NCBI GenBank assembly: GCA_964035545.1
Contig: OZ037765.1
Span: forward strand, 28,074,004-28,138,003
From: Bugula neritina
Taxonomy: Eukaryota > Bryozoa > Gymnolaemata > Cheilostomatida > Bugulidae
Length of the DNA stretch: 64,000 bases
Direction: 5' to 3'
Below the pieces are notes generated by a model that was not told where the DNA came from, searched no databases, and worked only from the letters and a program-made list of their open reading frames with translations. Position numbers and translations under genes: made by a program. Shown piece by piece: positions 26,270 to 40,000 of this stretch. Each line of letters begins with the position of its first letter. The first letter of the stretch is position 1.

Positions 26270-26528
26270 AGTTTTATTTAAAAACTTATGCCAGTCACTT
26301 TTACTACTATTAAAATAACCTAAAATGGCATAGAAAGACTTTGCTGAATGCATTTTGTTTGTGTTGATGTAGTATGGCATATACTGTATCTTTTAGATTT
26401 ATTGTAGAGTTCTAGTCAACGGCAACTATTACTTAGTCATTTGCTTTTTATCATTATTGTATTGAAGTAGTGCAGTAGAAAAAACTCTAGTCCTTTTTCG
26501 ATATCCAAAGTTAAACAATAATTTATTA

Positions 26529-26534
26529 AATAAA
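26529..26534 (+). terminator. Candidate LIN7 polyadenylation signal
   Basis: AATAAA occurs 260 nt after the LIN7 stop codon on the coding strand. It is the first canonical hexamer I see there. Confidence 0.45.
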
Positions 26535-28857
26535 AGATGAGCGATGGGATTCGCTCATTTAGGTTTTTCATTTTAGTAACACCCAACCCCTAGGGCTGAT
26601 TTTCAACTCAAAAAGTTATTCATAAACTCTATCAGGAGACTCTACTATACCAGTTCTTTGAGTTCAGATGTATTGTTTGGCATGCTCATCAATTAGGCAG
26701 CAGTATGATTCTACATATATTTGTATTATAAAATTGAAATGAATTTGGTGTTGTGTAAGTTATTGCGATCTTGATGGCCATTCATTCTATATGTTGAACA
26801 AAATTTATTGAAAAAGACTTAATACTTTCAAGGAGACTTGCATAATATTATTTAAACTCCATGTTTGATGCCAAAGAAAGAAAAAGCTAAACTATGTCTA
26901 TATTTTGTGAAAAAATTGTTGCTTTAATTTTGCACCCAAATGTGATGTAGGTTTTGTTGCTATAGAAAGTTTTAAAGATATTAGATATATTTAATATTGC
27001 TTCTAGTTTTAGACAGTATAGAAATATTTATTATAATAAACAACACAACATTGTAATAGTCGTAACATATTGTCATTGCTTCAGAACCATGTATATATAT
27101 CAGAATCTTTTTCCATCGCAACCGCATGCTCACAATATATACACAATAACAAAAAATATTATACCAAGGTGATGATAGAGCAGTAAAGTTAAGACTGCAA
27201 ATATACAATAATAAATATGATGGAAGACTCACATCCATTAGAAGAATGAAGCATAATATAATTATGGTAATAAATATAAATTTAAAAATTAATAATGCTT
27301 AAATCAATATATAACTAGTTTCACTGTGCACTTAATCAACATCAGTGAAATGGACGGTCATATTGCTTTTAAAAATATTTGAATGAATTGTTTCATAAAG
27401 TTAATTGCCATCTGTCTTGAAATCTCAGTCAAAATATTTTGACAATTCAACATGAAATTACTTGGTTAAACTTTAACAAATGCCGGGCATTTGAAAAATT
27501 CGAAATTAAGACAGACAGTTCATCAGTTATTTTGCAACTTCTACTTCATATTATATCGGCTGATGTACTTGGTTAACCCTGCAAAAGACAAAAAGATCAT
27601 AAAGTCAAAATAGCAAGTCTAGCAGTTTAAAGACATTTTATTAGCATGATTTTGTTGAATATTCATCAATTTTACAATAGGGGATGCACTTAGTTATTTT
27701 TAATTCAAGTCAAACTCTAACAAGACATAGTTAACTTGCACAAACATTTTGGGTGAAAAGGTATTAGGCATTGTATATTTTAAATCACTATTAGAAAATC
27801 AGATTTTGCATCTACATTCTCAATACAGAAGCTTTTTTACTGTTGGAAATGTAAGTTTATCAACAGTTGGTTCTAATATTTTGTTGGAAGATCCCATTTT
27901 ATCTTTAAAACTTTGTATTGTTGTTAATGTAAAAATAAATGTGAATTGGTGCTAAAATATCAAGTTGCCATAAAAATCATGAATATTGTTGTAAATAATT
28001 AAGAATACATTAAGAAAGCCACAACAGTTTTATGCATTCTGTGAACCAACATTTCATGTAGGTCACCATAAAAGTCTGTTACCAGAAAAAGGTGGAGAGT
28101 TATTTATTCCACAATACAAATATGTTTATAATATTATATTGTGTAACCTGACACATAATGCACCGATGCAACACTTATGTCCTGTTTTTAATCCTCATAT
28201 ATTTATTCTAAGCAGATTTAGCAAACCTCAAGCTTTTTAATATAAAACTTGGTTGAGCAGCCAAAGACCTCTAAGTTTTAACAATGATTGGCCAGCTCAC
28301 CATGAAACCATAGATAAATTTTATTTGACAATTATTACTTTTTACATTCATGCATCGAGCCTTGCACTATATATAATTCAGCAATGCCCAATTATATTTA
28401 AAGAGTATATATACGCAAAAGTTGTTGATAATTATAATGCTTATATGTTGCCAATAATCATAATTTTTGTGTTCCAGCTATCAAAAAAAGTGATATGCCA
28501 ATAGAAGCTATACGGAAGAAAATGCAGATACTAAACATACAATCATGCAAACTAAAGAGCCAACTAGCAAATCAAAATGCCGATAGAGCACTTTCTAGGC
28601 GTGCGCATTGTATCAAATAATACAAAGGAATGCTTTTTTGTTAGTTTCAGTCGAACAACATATTCACAGAGGAGCACAACACTGCTGACATGCAAAGAAG
28701 ATTGAGTGGTGCACAATATTCACTTAACTTTATGCAGGTGAGAAAAGAAGCAAACTAGCAACTATGAGTGGATACAATGTTATGAAAACACTCAACACTA
28801 CATAGACGAACAAGCCAACTCACGTTGGAATTTGGTTGATTGAGCCCTTGCCTCTTT
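26535..28857. other. Convergent intergenic region between LIN7 and the DCDC2-like gene
   Basis: This AT-rich sequence has only short, low-complexity frames on either strand and no recognisable domain, RNA gene or repeat. It probably contains the 3' UTR of the DCDC2-like gene at its right end. Confidence 0.5.
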
Positions 28858-31800
28858 TTAATTATTATTTTCTTTTATAGTTTTTACACGTTTTCGAGCT
28901 GCATGTCCCCTATAAGCTGACTGAATACTTGTAGCTGCTTTTTGTTTCTTTTGCAAACTTTTCCTTGTTTTGTACCCTTTATAGTTTGCTTGTATCTTTA
29001 CAGCAGCTTGCTCTTTGTCTGGTTGACTTTTTATTTCAGCATCTTTTTTGTTGGTAGGCTTACTTAATTTTGTCTCTTCTTCAGTTGCATTATTTTCTTT
29101 TTTAGTTTTCATACTTTTTCGAGCAATGTGTCCCCTAAAAGTTGACTGAATGGTTGTAGCTGCTTCATGTTTCTTTTTCAAGCTTCTTCTTGCCTTGTAT
29201 CCCTTATAGTTTGTCTGGATTTTTAGAGCAGCTTGCTCTCTTTCCTGGTTTGAAGCTGACGAATCTCTTTTGTTGACTGGTTTTGCTGCAGTTTTAGGGC
29301 CAGATTTGTCGTCCCCTTTCTTCAGTGACTTCCTAACCCTATAACCTCTGTATGAAGCCTGAATTCTTGTTGCAGCAATTTCAGATTTTTCATTAGAAGC
29401 TTGCTTTGATTCATTTACTTTTTTATTATTTGCTTTACTGGTTTTTTGAGTAGGTTTAACAGGTTTTTTGGAATTACTTGTTTGCTTAGAAGTATTGTCG
29501 GGCTTTTTGTTGCTTTTGGCAATACGAGGCAAGGGCTCTTTCTTCCGTGGTGAGTCCAGCTCTTCCTCCTAAACAAAGCACAACTGTATCAGGCAGACTG
29601 GGGGAAAGACTGTCATGCCTGATTATATGAGGAACAAACAGAAAGAATATCAAAAATAAAACTCAAATATACAGGAGGCCTTTTTCTCTCCTCAATGAAG
29701 TTTGAAAGCCACATCAGTTTGTAGCGCTATATTATTGTGTACTCAACAAATTACCTCACCACCAACACCTCATAAACTCTTATGTTTTCATGGTTATGAG
29801 CTGAGCATTAGCATTAGCTGAGCTAATAGTTGGAAAATGTTCAAATGAAGAAACTGAGCTTTGCATATGTCTTGTACTACAGCAAAAGATAGGTCACTCA
29901 AAGGGTGGGCACACATTACAAGAGTGGGCAACTTATATATTACACTAATCATTCCAAGTTAGTTTTGCCATCCTCATCTACCTACTGATTGAAGAAGTGG
30001 TTGTAAACCAATGGTGCATACATGCCATACTATTATTGGTGTAACAACATACCCTAATTTTAATAAACATTCTCTAACCATGGCATGCATGTACATAATT
30101 TTAATTTTACTGACAATATGTTGCCTTTAAACTGAGTGTGTAATTCCCTCTCTCACCTCAACCTCTTCTGCCTGTCTCTTGTCAATAGGCACTTCTTCCT
30201 TAACCTGTTTAGATTCATCAACTTCTGAAGCCTTTTGTTTTCTGTTTTTTGATTTGAAAACACCACCTTCATCTACAATTAGTTAAAGTTATTTACTTTC
30301 GTGTATTGGTACTGCTAATTATTATTTTATAAATTTGAATGGTAACATTAACTTGTACACTCTTGTATACAAGAATGTTGATTCGTTAACACATATATCT
30401 GACTCTGTTTTTAATTTATTTACCATCAAAACACTATATTCGACGGTGTATTTCAACAGATACCATTATAAAAGTTATTTCCTAATTTTTCACCAGACAT
30501 AGTCTAAAATTTTTATTACACGTAAAAGCAAAATAAAAATATATATTATAAATAAAGATGTTGCGCATTATTATTTCTCATGAAAATAATATTTTTAGAT
30601 GAATATATAACAGCTTAGCGAGTGCATGCATGTACACCTGGGATGAATGCTATTCATTAAAAGAAAGACAGCGTAACTATATAGAAAGCAGAATATCAAT
30701 ACCAAGTGCACAATAATGATGTCATAATAATATGTAATTCGCAGTGCATGTGCAGAGCAAAATACTTGGTTGCTATGCATTAAATTATTCATTAGGTTTA
30801 CCTGTTCTTGGAGACACTGTAAAATGAGAAATTAGAGTGACACAGGCATATTACATGCTTATAAAATGAAAATCCTATTACATACACAGTAAGTTCATTT
30901 ATCAATATAATAGCACTATTATTTTTATCCTGCATGTAGGTTTAACTGTCTATTGCAACTCATTATAATCAATAACTCACAAACCTTTATCTAAATCGAT
31001 TTGAGAAACTTTCTTCTGAGTTTTCTTCCCTTGTGGCTGTTGGTTTTCCGTAGCAGCAGGCGGTTGTGTGGATTTCTTCTTCTCTTGCTTCTTGGAGGGC
31101 TCCTTACCTTGCGCTGTTGAAGTTGCTGGCTCCTTCGCCTTGTCGGAACCTCCTCGTTTGTGTTTAATTGGCCTCACAGGAATTCCCTCTTCCGTGTTGC
31201 TCGGCTGCTGACTGCCTTTCTTTTTCCCTCTAGTGATCAAGATACATGTGTATAAATCAATAGTGAATGAGATAATTTAGCATTTTATTTTTTTATATGT
31301 TATAGCTGCAATATATTTCAATCTTGCTATAAAATTATCAGTCAGCATATTTAGAGTGCAACATTTTAAAAGTTTCTAATGAGTTCACTATTGCATACAT
31401 TACAATGTTCGGTTGTTAATTCTGCATTAATATTGAATATTGATGCTATAAACAAACACTAAATGGAATCCGACATGCTTATTCACTAGCAACAGAAACC
31501 CTTGGAGATTTCAACAGCATTTCAGTGCTCAGTGTGGATAATATTATAATATAAATGTGTTTATATGTAAAATTCAGGCAGACCAATCTCATAGCAAAGC
31601 ATTACAACACACATATACAGTTTGATGTGCCATTCCTTATGCTAGAGCAGGTTATAAGGTTATAATATTATGTATTTAGTGGCTTTGCTATATAAATAGA
31701 TTAATAAAAAAAAGTAAAATTGGTTCCGGAGTTATACCTAAACGCATATGGATTTTTCATATGCTATCCTATTACTTTGATATAATTTTAAAACAAGTAT

Positions 31801-34800
31801 AGAAAAAGAAAAGTAGTTTAGCCAATAGTAATATAACATAATATTTACTTAGGTGGTGGACCATTATGAGATGAGTTGTTGGAAGGGGAGGAGCCCTGTG
31901 AGTCATCAGCGGTGCTCTCAGACTTGCTCTTGTTTTTCAGAGGCTTTAATGCTGGGTAACGCCTGCCAAACAGTACAGCAAAGTAACAGCTTCAACGCAC
32001 AGACAATTTAAAGGTATAAAACTTAAATTAAATTATAACACACAATTCAATTCTTACAAATTTGAAGATATTGTTTATCAAGAGCAATTCAGTTAATTTA
32101 GTTCATTGCACTCAAACAGGCTTCTACCACAGCAATTACTGACTTAGAAATTTGCAGGTTTTTATACATCTATGCAACTATCTCTGTTGAACATAGTGCA
32201 ACATCTTCTATAGTGGTTATTGATTATCAACTGAGAAATCAATTACTTTCTTCATTAGCATGTTTAGAAAGGGTGAAGAAACGTAAATGAAGCAGTGCAT
32301 TACTGTCATGACTCCGGCTCTTCCTCCGTGAAGAAAGGCTATACATATTTTATATAAAGCTAATTTATTGATTCCACCAAATTTCTAAATAGACAACATA
32401 TTGGCTTGGCAGAAAGCCATAGAAGGCAAAATATTAACACAATGCTTATATTGTGTTTTCCTAACTACCAGTATAGCTGTATAAAACAGCATATTGGTAA
32501 GTTGGCAGAGTATTATACGCTAACTCTAGGGTTCATAAAAGGTTTTGCGGCACCTTAGTTATTCTACAGTATAAAATTTCTTAACATCAAATTCTAATAA
32601 TTATTTTTGCAAATAAATTGCTACAAAACTGTAAAATGTTTCTAAACACAAAAAATTCTTTCATCAAATATAAAAGGAGCTTTACTATCGATCACAAGTT
32701 TTGTTGATGGCAAGTTAAATCAATGTGTTTGTATTGGAAAGTTTTTTTAATTGAATTAATTTTGTGATTAAACACCATCCACTTATGTTAAGTAGCAATT
32801 TACAAGAATTTATAGCAATGATTCTATAATGTTAATAAAAATTGTAGCATCTCTCACATATAATTAAGCAGTCTTTTAAAGGGCCAATGTCACACAAATG
32901 TCATTTTGAAATTTCACAAGCTAGTTTTACCTTTTCTGTTGCTGTTTTGGTGAGAGTGAGGTAGGCTGTAGCCCGTATTCTACATCTCTGAACTTCTCTG
33001 AGCCAACAGCAACATAGTATTCATTATTCTTCAGGTGTATACCTTCTGTTACTTCCTCTTTAGTAGAGTAGTCATATACACTATAAAATGATAGTTTCAT
33101 GAATAATAAGACTCTGTTCTCATAAACTTATTTTTTATTCTTAAACAGCAGCTATTCATAAAAAACGAGTCATAAATGTCACCGTAAGAATATAGACTGA
33201 GAAATGAAGCCATGTTGCCATATTATAATGAATAGCTGCTTAGCTTTATATAAATGTAGTCTCAGTTTTGAAAAGAAACTTTGGGAAAAAATCATTCAAT
33301 GATAAAAAATATGGTTACTCATTTTGTATATTTGCATTCCTAAAACTGAATATAGAGATAAAAGTGCAATAAACAACTCACTGGCGCACCGCTCCCGTCC
33401 TAAGATCTACCTTCTCATTCAATGCAATTAGAATTGTCTCCCATGTTTTCTGCACCCATGGCTTTAATAAAACTCTTTTAGCTGGTTCTAAAGTTTTCCC
33501 ATTTGTGTATACACTGCAAAATATTTGAAGCAACAAAATATAAAGAGTTTTTCACCAAAGTTAACAAAGATGTAATTAACCCAACACATAGCTATTTCAT
33601 ATCTTATTCTGAGTTATTTAGCAGCATTTGTATCAGCGCTATGGTTAGCATTCATAAAACAAATAATTGTCAAACAGGGAACATATATGAGATACATATC
33701 ATCAGTGTCATAATTATCAGAAAAATAGACATAATTATTGATTAGGACCAACAGCTTATGAATATAAACATTGCATTTACTTGTTCAAATGTTTTAATCA
33801 ATAGGAGCATTTGTATGGCAAATAGTGTGAGGGGTATGACTATCAGATTATGTACACATTCTACTTGGCAACTACCAAATAATCCCATAAATCCTTGTGG
33901 ATTGGTCATGAAAACAAACATATTGCACCTTGCAATACTCCCAACTTTCCTATGTTTTATAATGGAACACTAATCTTTGATTAAACTGAAATAATGTATT
34001 CATTTATAAACCGATCAAATTGAGAAACTCCATAGTTTATACACATTCACTGGCATATTTTCATTGTAAAGTATTATTGTGAATGTTAAAGAAGGTTGGT
34101 ACTATGACGTACTTCAATCAAAGAGTTTCACAATTATTTGTAAAGTTGTTTATACCAGCATAGGCAGATTATACAGTTGTATTAGTATTAGCCACATAAG
34201 CACCACAGAACATAATACTTTGACCAAAATCAAGATTCAACTCTCAAGCAACACTATGACAACAGCTAATTGGCTTTACTAAAGACAATTTCATTATAAA
34301 TAAATGCTACTATAAATGTCTAGCAACGCTGTAGCTATAGCCCGTAGGTAACAACTTTCTATACTTACAATACAGAAATAGGAGTTCTATCAATCTTTCT
34401 TATCTTTCCAGAGGCTATCACTTTATTTCTTCTCTAAAAATATTGGCACATTATTCCTATTACAGCTCCATTTTGTTTGTTTTTCGGCTCTATACCACTT
34501 TTGCAAAATTCTGGTTATAAAGATCAGCAAAAGCAAAAGTCCCTTAAGAATACAGAGTTAATAGTATTGTTTTACCTTGATGTATAATCATAGAAATAAA
34601 CATTATCATATGATACATGTACATTACACTTTTTTTAATTTTAGCATTTCGGCAAGTAGAAAAATCTTAAAATATTTTAGTACAATATATTCCATAGTGT
34701 GTTATATTATATTTTAATAATAATATAGTGAGAACACTGCGTACAACCTACCTCTGGGGAAGGCACATGTTTAGGCTTTGTTGTTATTTCTTCATATCTG

Positions 34801-36159
34801 TAAATGGTATTGATACTATTATATGTTTACAAAAGTAAAAAATAATGTATAACATGTGGGTACTAACGTTTAAAAGAAATGTCTGACCTACCAAGTACTT
34901 TTACATTTTAAACAAATTTACATGAGAATTTTATATAATTTATTATGTTAATGAACAGCATCGAACACATAATGTGTAACTTTTCATTATTAAATTAGAC
35001 AGCAATCTATAACTTTGGCTGAGTAAAAGGGAAGCTTTTAAAACATCATAGAAACATGAAGTGATGAGTTTGAGACTTGTGCATTGTGGAAACTTAACTG
35101 AGAAACAGCAATCATTGATTATATTACATAATGTTATATAATGTTATATGATGTTATATGATATTGTGTGATGTTGGGTCTTTAAAATTTTTATATATAT
35201 TTTAGGGCTTAGTATGTCTACTCAATAGAATTTGCAACACTTGCTGAAACAATAGAAGTGGTTCGAATTTATCACTGATTTAGTGATCTAGCAAAAAGCT
35301 TTTGGTTAGATGTTTACTGACAAAATAATAGCCTAAAAGCTGCAGGTTTAAATGTGTTTGCAATTGACTACAACTTAGAAATGGTCGATTTTTAAATATT
35401 GACTTCTAACCATAAATTAATGCATGTTGCACAGATCAGGTTAATATAAGAATTAATATGAGTATGGAAAAATTAATAAGTTATGCATAGACTACTTAAG
35501 CTTAAAAACAAATACTGTTGACTGTAAGATATTCATATATGTGCATGCAACATAATATATTTATGTAGTTATTCAACATTTGTGTATTTATTTTAATAGA
35601 AACTTTTATTTTCTTTCCATCACCGCAAAGTGCTAAGTTCTTGAGGATTGAGTATTTACATATTTTGAAGGCAGATTTTCAGTATGTTTGTAAGCAAATC
35701 TCTCTGATTTTCAATTTCCTAAAATTTCATTACTCAATAATAGCAGTAACAAAACTATCATGGCATAACATATCATAAATATTTATATTTAATCTTATTA
35801 TTATTCACACTCATAGTCATAGTGATCAAATTCAAACGCTAGGTTTGTGATAATGATTACATTATCAAAGTGAAAGTAACATACCCCAGTTTGACAAATT
35901 TTTGAGCACAAGCTACATATGATTTGCCAGTAACTAAGTCCGATAAATCTCCAACTGCGTGGCCATTGTCTGGTGTTCTTAATACTCGAACAGCTCCAAA
36001 TGCTGGTTTGAGAGAAGTTGTTACTTGCGAAAGAAATGATTCATAGTTTCTAGTCTGTCGGGGATTAATCACAAATCTACGACCAGTAAAGAATCTGTCT
36101 CCATTGCTGTATATATGGACTTTCTTGGCTAAAGGAACTTCAATGCCATTTTCTCCCAT
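28858..36159 (-). CDS. DCDC2: DCDC2-like tandem doublecortin protein with C-terminal IQ-motif array
   Basis: Ten exons join in phase to 622 aa: 35885-36159, 34752-34797, 34369-34433, 33382-33513, 32931-33080, 31849-31962, 30985-31229, 30802-30816, 30157-30272 and 28858-29568. The first doublecortin domain (about 12-93) has VHIYSNGDRFFTGRR, AFGAVRVLRTPDNGH and KSYVACAQKFVKLGY; the second (about 128-205) has VYTNGKTLEPAKRVLL, LRTGAVR and NNEYYVAVGSEKF. The layout and the later DEGGVF...VPIDKRQAEEVEEEE stretch match human DCDC2 as recalled, a ciliary and microtubule-binding protein. Unlike human DCDC2, the Lys-rich tail carries five IQ motifs (about 451-469, 499-517, 522-540, 574-591 and 597-614), predicted to bind calmodulin or similar light chains. 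One exon is only 15 nt (30802-30816). Confidence 0.93.
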
Positions 36160-37098
36160 AGTTGCTGCAAAAACACTGCTATGAAATGCTACTTCTCAGT
36201 GTGATCATTATTTCAACAATAACTCAGTTTTCAATACGCCTCATGAATCAAGAACGTCTACTTGCTTTTGCACAACGTAAAAGAACGAGTTGTTCGCATA
36301 GCGATCTCTATTGGGTAAAATTTACGAGGTTGCTAAGATACGTAAACAAACTGGATTAAATAATGAACACAGCAAGACTATCGTCGTCCCCTAATAAATG
36401 CAAATTCATGTACATATTATATTACAAAATATAATATATAGCTAGGTTTTATTGCGTCTCAGTTAATAAATTTACCCTAACCTGCATGTTTTGCTAAGAA
36501 TGCTATACTTCATACATAGAATATACTGATTAACTCAACAAATTTATCTATGATTGCGAGATAATGACATGTGCATCTCAACTTACTCTTGGTTTCGTTT
36601 TTGGAGAAAATAGGACATTTGCGCACATAATTAATGGCAGTAATTGGACTCTACACGATCATTATGAAGTTTTGAGCTTCAAATTACCAAGTTAATTTAT
36701 GGTCAATCTCAAGTAAACTGATTTAACTAGACTTTTTATAGTACTGTAGAGTAGTCTACAAACAAAATCTTATTTACAGTGCATTGCAGCAATAGCAAAT
36801 CAGACTTGTATCCTGAGAAGTGTTACCTTGGCAACTGCAAAGTCTTACGAAGCAATGCTTTACTTAAAATACAGTCCAGATGTAGAAATCTGTATTTATT
36901 GACACAAAGTTTTATAAGTAGAAATAGAATAAGGAAAATACTAATCATTGGTCACATAAAAACAGTTTTAAAAATAAATTCAGATCCAACACAATAATCA
37001 TTGCGTAGTCAGCTGCTGTTACTGCAAAATATAAAAAAGTCCTTTCTTTGGTTTTCTTTCCGTTTTACAAATATTGGCTTGCCTACATTTTTCTACAT
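36160..37098. other. Intergenic region between the 3' end of NNT and the 5' end of the DCDC2-like gene
   Basis: Both neighbours are on the minus strand in tandem. The region should hold the NNT 3' UTR and the DCDC2-like promoter. A TTTATT near 36895 is a minus-strand AATAAA suitable for NNT. No additional coding exon is supported. Confidence 0.5.
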
Positions 37099-40000
37099 TT
37101 AGGAATAATGAGTAATCGTCTTAGCTAATAGCTCATCGCAAGTTTTCTTTGCGTCACCAAGCAACATGCCTACAAAAAGAACACAAATTATTTGTGTACA
37201 TACATGCAACAGAAAAATAACGTACACCAAGAACGAGAGATCACAGTTTTGCAGTGAATAGTTTGAGGTTAAGAATTCCGTGACAGAAAATTAATTTACG
37301 CCAGAAAAGGAGAGATTATTGTTGTGAATATTTCGAGGCTAAGAATTGTGACAAGTTAATGGCACAACATTAACATACCAACACGAACTTCAAATTATGA
37401 TATGTTCAATATTAAAATTCCATTATTTTAGTTATTCAAAGTTGTTTAGGAGCATTTTTCAAAAGGTTGATACCGAAATGAACACTTTCATAATGGCAGC
37501 TGGTGCATATTTTTAAAATTTCAAAACTAATGAGCCGTTGTCTCAATAATTAAAACATGTATTCTAATAAATTCAAGAATTATTATGCAGATACAGGGTA
37601 ATTCAAGTGCTTGTAAAGATTAGAATTAAGCGGCACCTGTGTTTTGTTTGAAGAAGATAGGGTTATCAACTGCTGCATAGCCCACTCCCAGGCTTCTCTT
37701 CATAACAACCACCTAAATCATGCATAATATACTCCATAACTCAATAGAAATATGATAATATTATGCAGGAGGCAAAATTTACAAGTGTAATGAATATAGC
37801 AATCGAAATTATTTAATATATCCGTATCAAGATCATAGATCTAAGAGACTCTAAACTCTATACGTAGACACTTATTAGACACATTAAAAACAGGTAATAA
37901 TTATTCTACAAGTTTCAACTATTATGAAATTACCACTGTGCAGAAGAGCTTACTGTAACATAGTTATACTTATGAGTGAACAGCTCATATTAGCTGGTTC
38001 TTCTAATTAAGGAACTAAAAACATCAATTTATCTAAAGAAACATGACTAAAAAATTCCAACAAGAATTCAGTTAAGAAAATAGTCAGCTACGAATAATCA
38101 GCTGAACGGTAGAGCTCTGGTAACGCACCTGCTGAGAATTCCACACTCTGAGAACAGGCATGCCGGCAATGATGCTGTTGGGGTCTTCTTCGGCAGCCGA
38201 GTTGACGGTATCGTTGGCTCCGATTACCAGCACAAGGTCAGTCTCTGGGAAGTCATCGTTGATCTCCTCCATCTCTAGTACCACGTCATACGGCACACCA
38301 GCCTCTGCCAGCAGCACGTTCAGCTGTCCGGGCATACGACCTTCAAGGTTAACAATAAATCTGTCAGCCTTTGGCCACACCAACACCTCTACCAGATGAG
38401 TGCATGCAGAGACAATACAAAGTGGTGTATACCTGCAACAGGGTGAATTCCAAATCTAACATTCTTTCCTTTCTTGGACAGAAGGCTGACGAGTTCAGCA
38501 ATAGGGTACTGGGCTTTAGCTACGCACAGGCCGTACCCGGGTACTATGATGATATTCTTACTCTCAGCTATCATGTCAACTACCATGTCGGAATTCACCT
38601 CTAAAAAGTAGAAAAAAGCAAATTACAAACTTGGACTGAATATGCCATTAATATAAAACTGTACATTAACCTCTAATTATAGGTTCATCAAGTTGCATGA
38701 CCTTATGATTGATAATTAACTTATTTCTCAACAATATAATGATACTTAAATCAATTGCATTAAAATTGATCCATCACTGTACAACTACTAATTAAAGAGA
38801 CTCTTGCTGGGACTGAGACAAGCAAGTTGCAAAAACATCAATAAAATATTCAAAACGTCTATTGGGCTTTAAACTGATTTTCAAATGTTTACTGCAATTC
38901 AACCACAACTATTTATTAGGCGCTAAAAACTTAAAGTTTGCACCTTAGCAAAACGAAGAAAAATTATATAAAGTTTCCGTATAAAATAAGCGCAACTAGT
39001 TGGTCATTTAAAAAACACAATCCTGCAAGTGTTAGTATGTCATTTCATGTTACCATTGACACATTGTAATCTCATCATTTAGAATAATCAGTACTAGCCT
39101 TTCTTGTATTATATGGAAACATAGGCCAATGCCAACCTACCAGTGTGAGTTCCTGTAATCTCCATAGGTTTGCCAGTCCCAGTAGAAGAAGTGCCATAAC
39201 CACCAAATATTACATTAGGGAGAGACCTATTCATAGCCTAACAATACAGTCATAGCATAAGAGTATTGATACAGTATTAAAGTTGGCATAGCCTGCAGAA
39301 GAATCTCAAGTATTATGCCAAACAGTACTGACTGCTCGATATGTTCTTTTATCCTTTAGAAAATTCATGAAAAAATGCTCAATTTTCTATTTGCTTTAAT
39401 AGAGACTATAAACAGTTATAAAGATTGCTTTACTGAGAACTACTGAATAACATCATAAGAGATGAGGTTGATACTCCCATACTGCTCTCCAATAAAACGA
39501 AATTAACTATATGTATATCTATAAGGCACTGACTTTTCGAATCTTATTTCTAGAAATATAAGGTTAATAACGGTTGACCAAAAGCGATAGAAAAAATAAT
39601 TTAGACAAGCAGGTTAGAAAAAGCATATGTGAAGAAAAAGTTTACTTAAATCTTATATAAATGTTGTGAAATGTTTTCCAACATACATTTACAATAAAAT
39701 AGACGAGTACAACACATCTGAGGTTCAAATTTTCGAAAACTGCCAGCAAATGTTTGATTTTAAGACCATCGCAGACGCATCTTGAATAATATATAAGAGA
39801 TTTATGATGAACTCGTCAGACTAAGCCAGTATTGTCACTGGATTTAGGAGCTTTATAAATATTTGCAGCTGGAAACTTGATATTCAAAAAGGAAACTGAC
39901 ATCAGCTTTTAATTGCTCAATTAATTACAATTAATTATTAAACATAACAGGATTGCATGCAAACTGGCTAATACTAAAACTTGACAACAATACTTACTAT

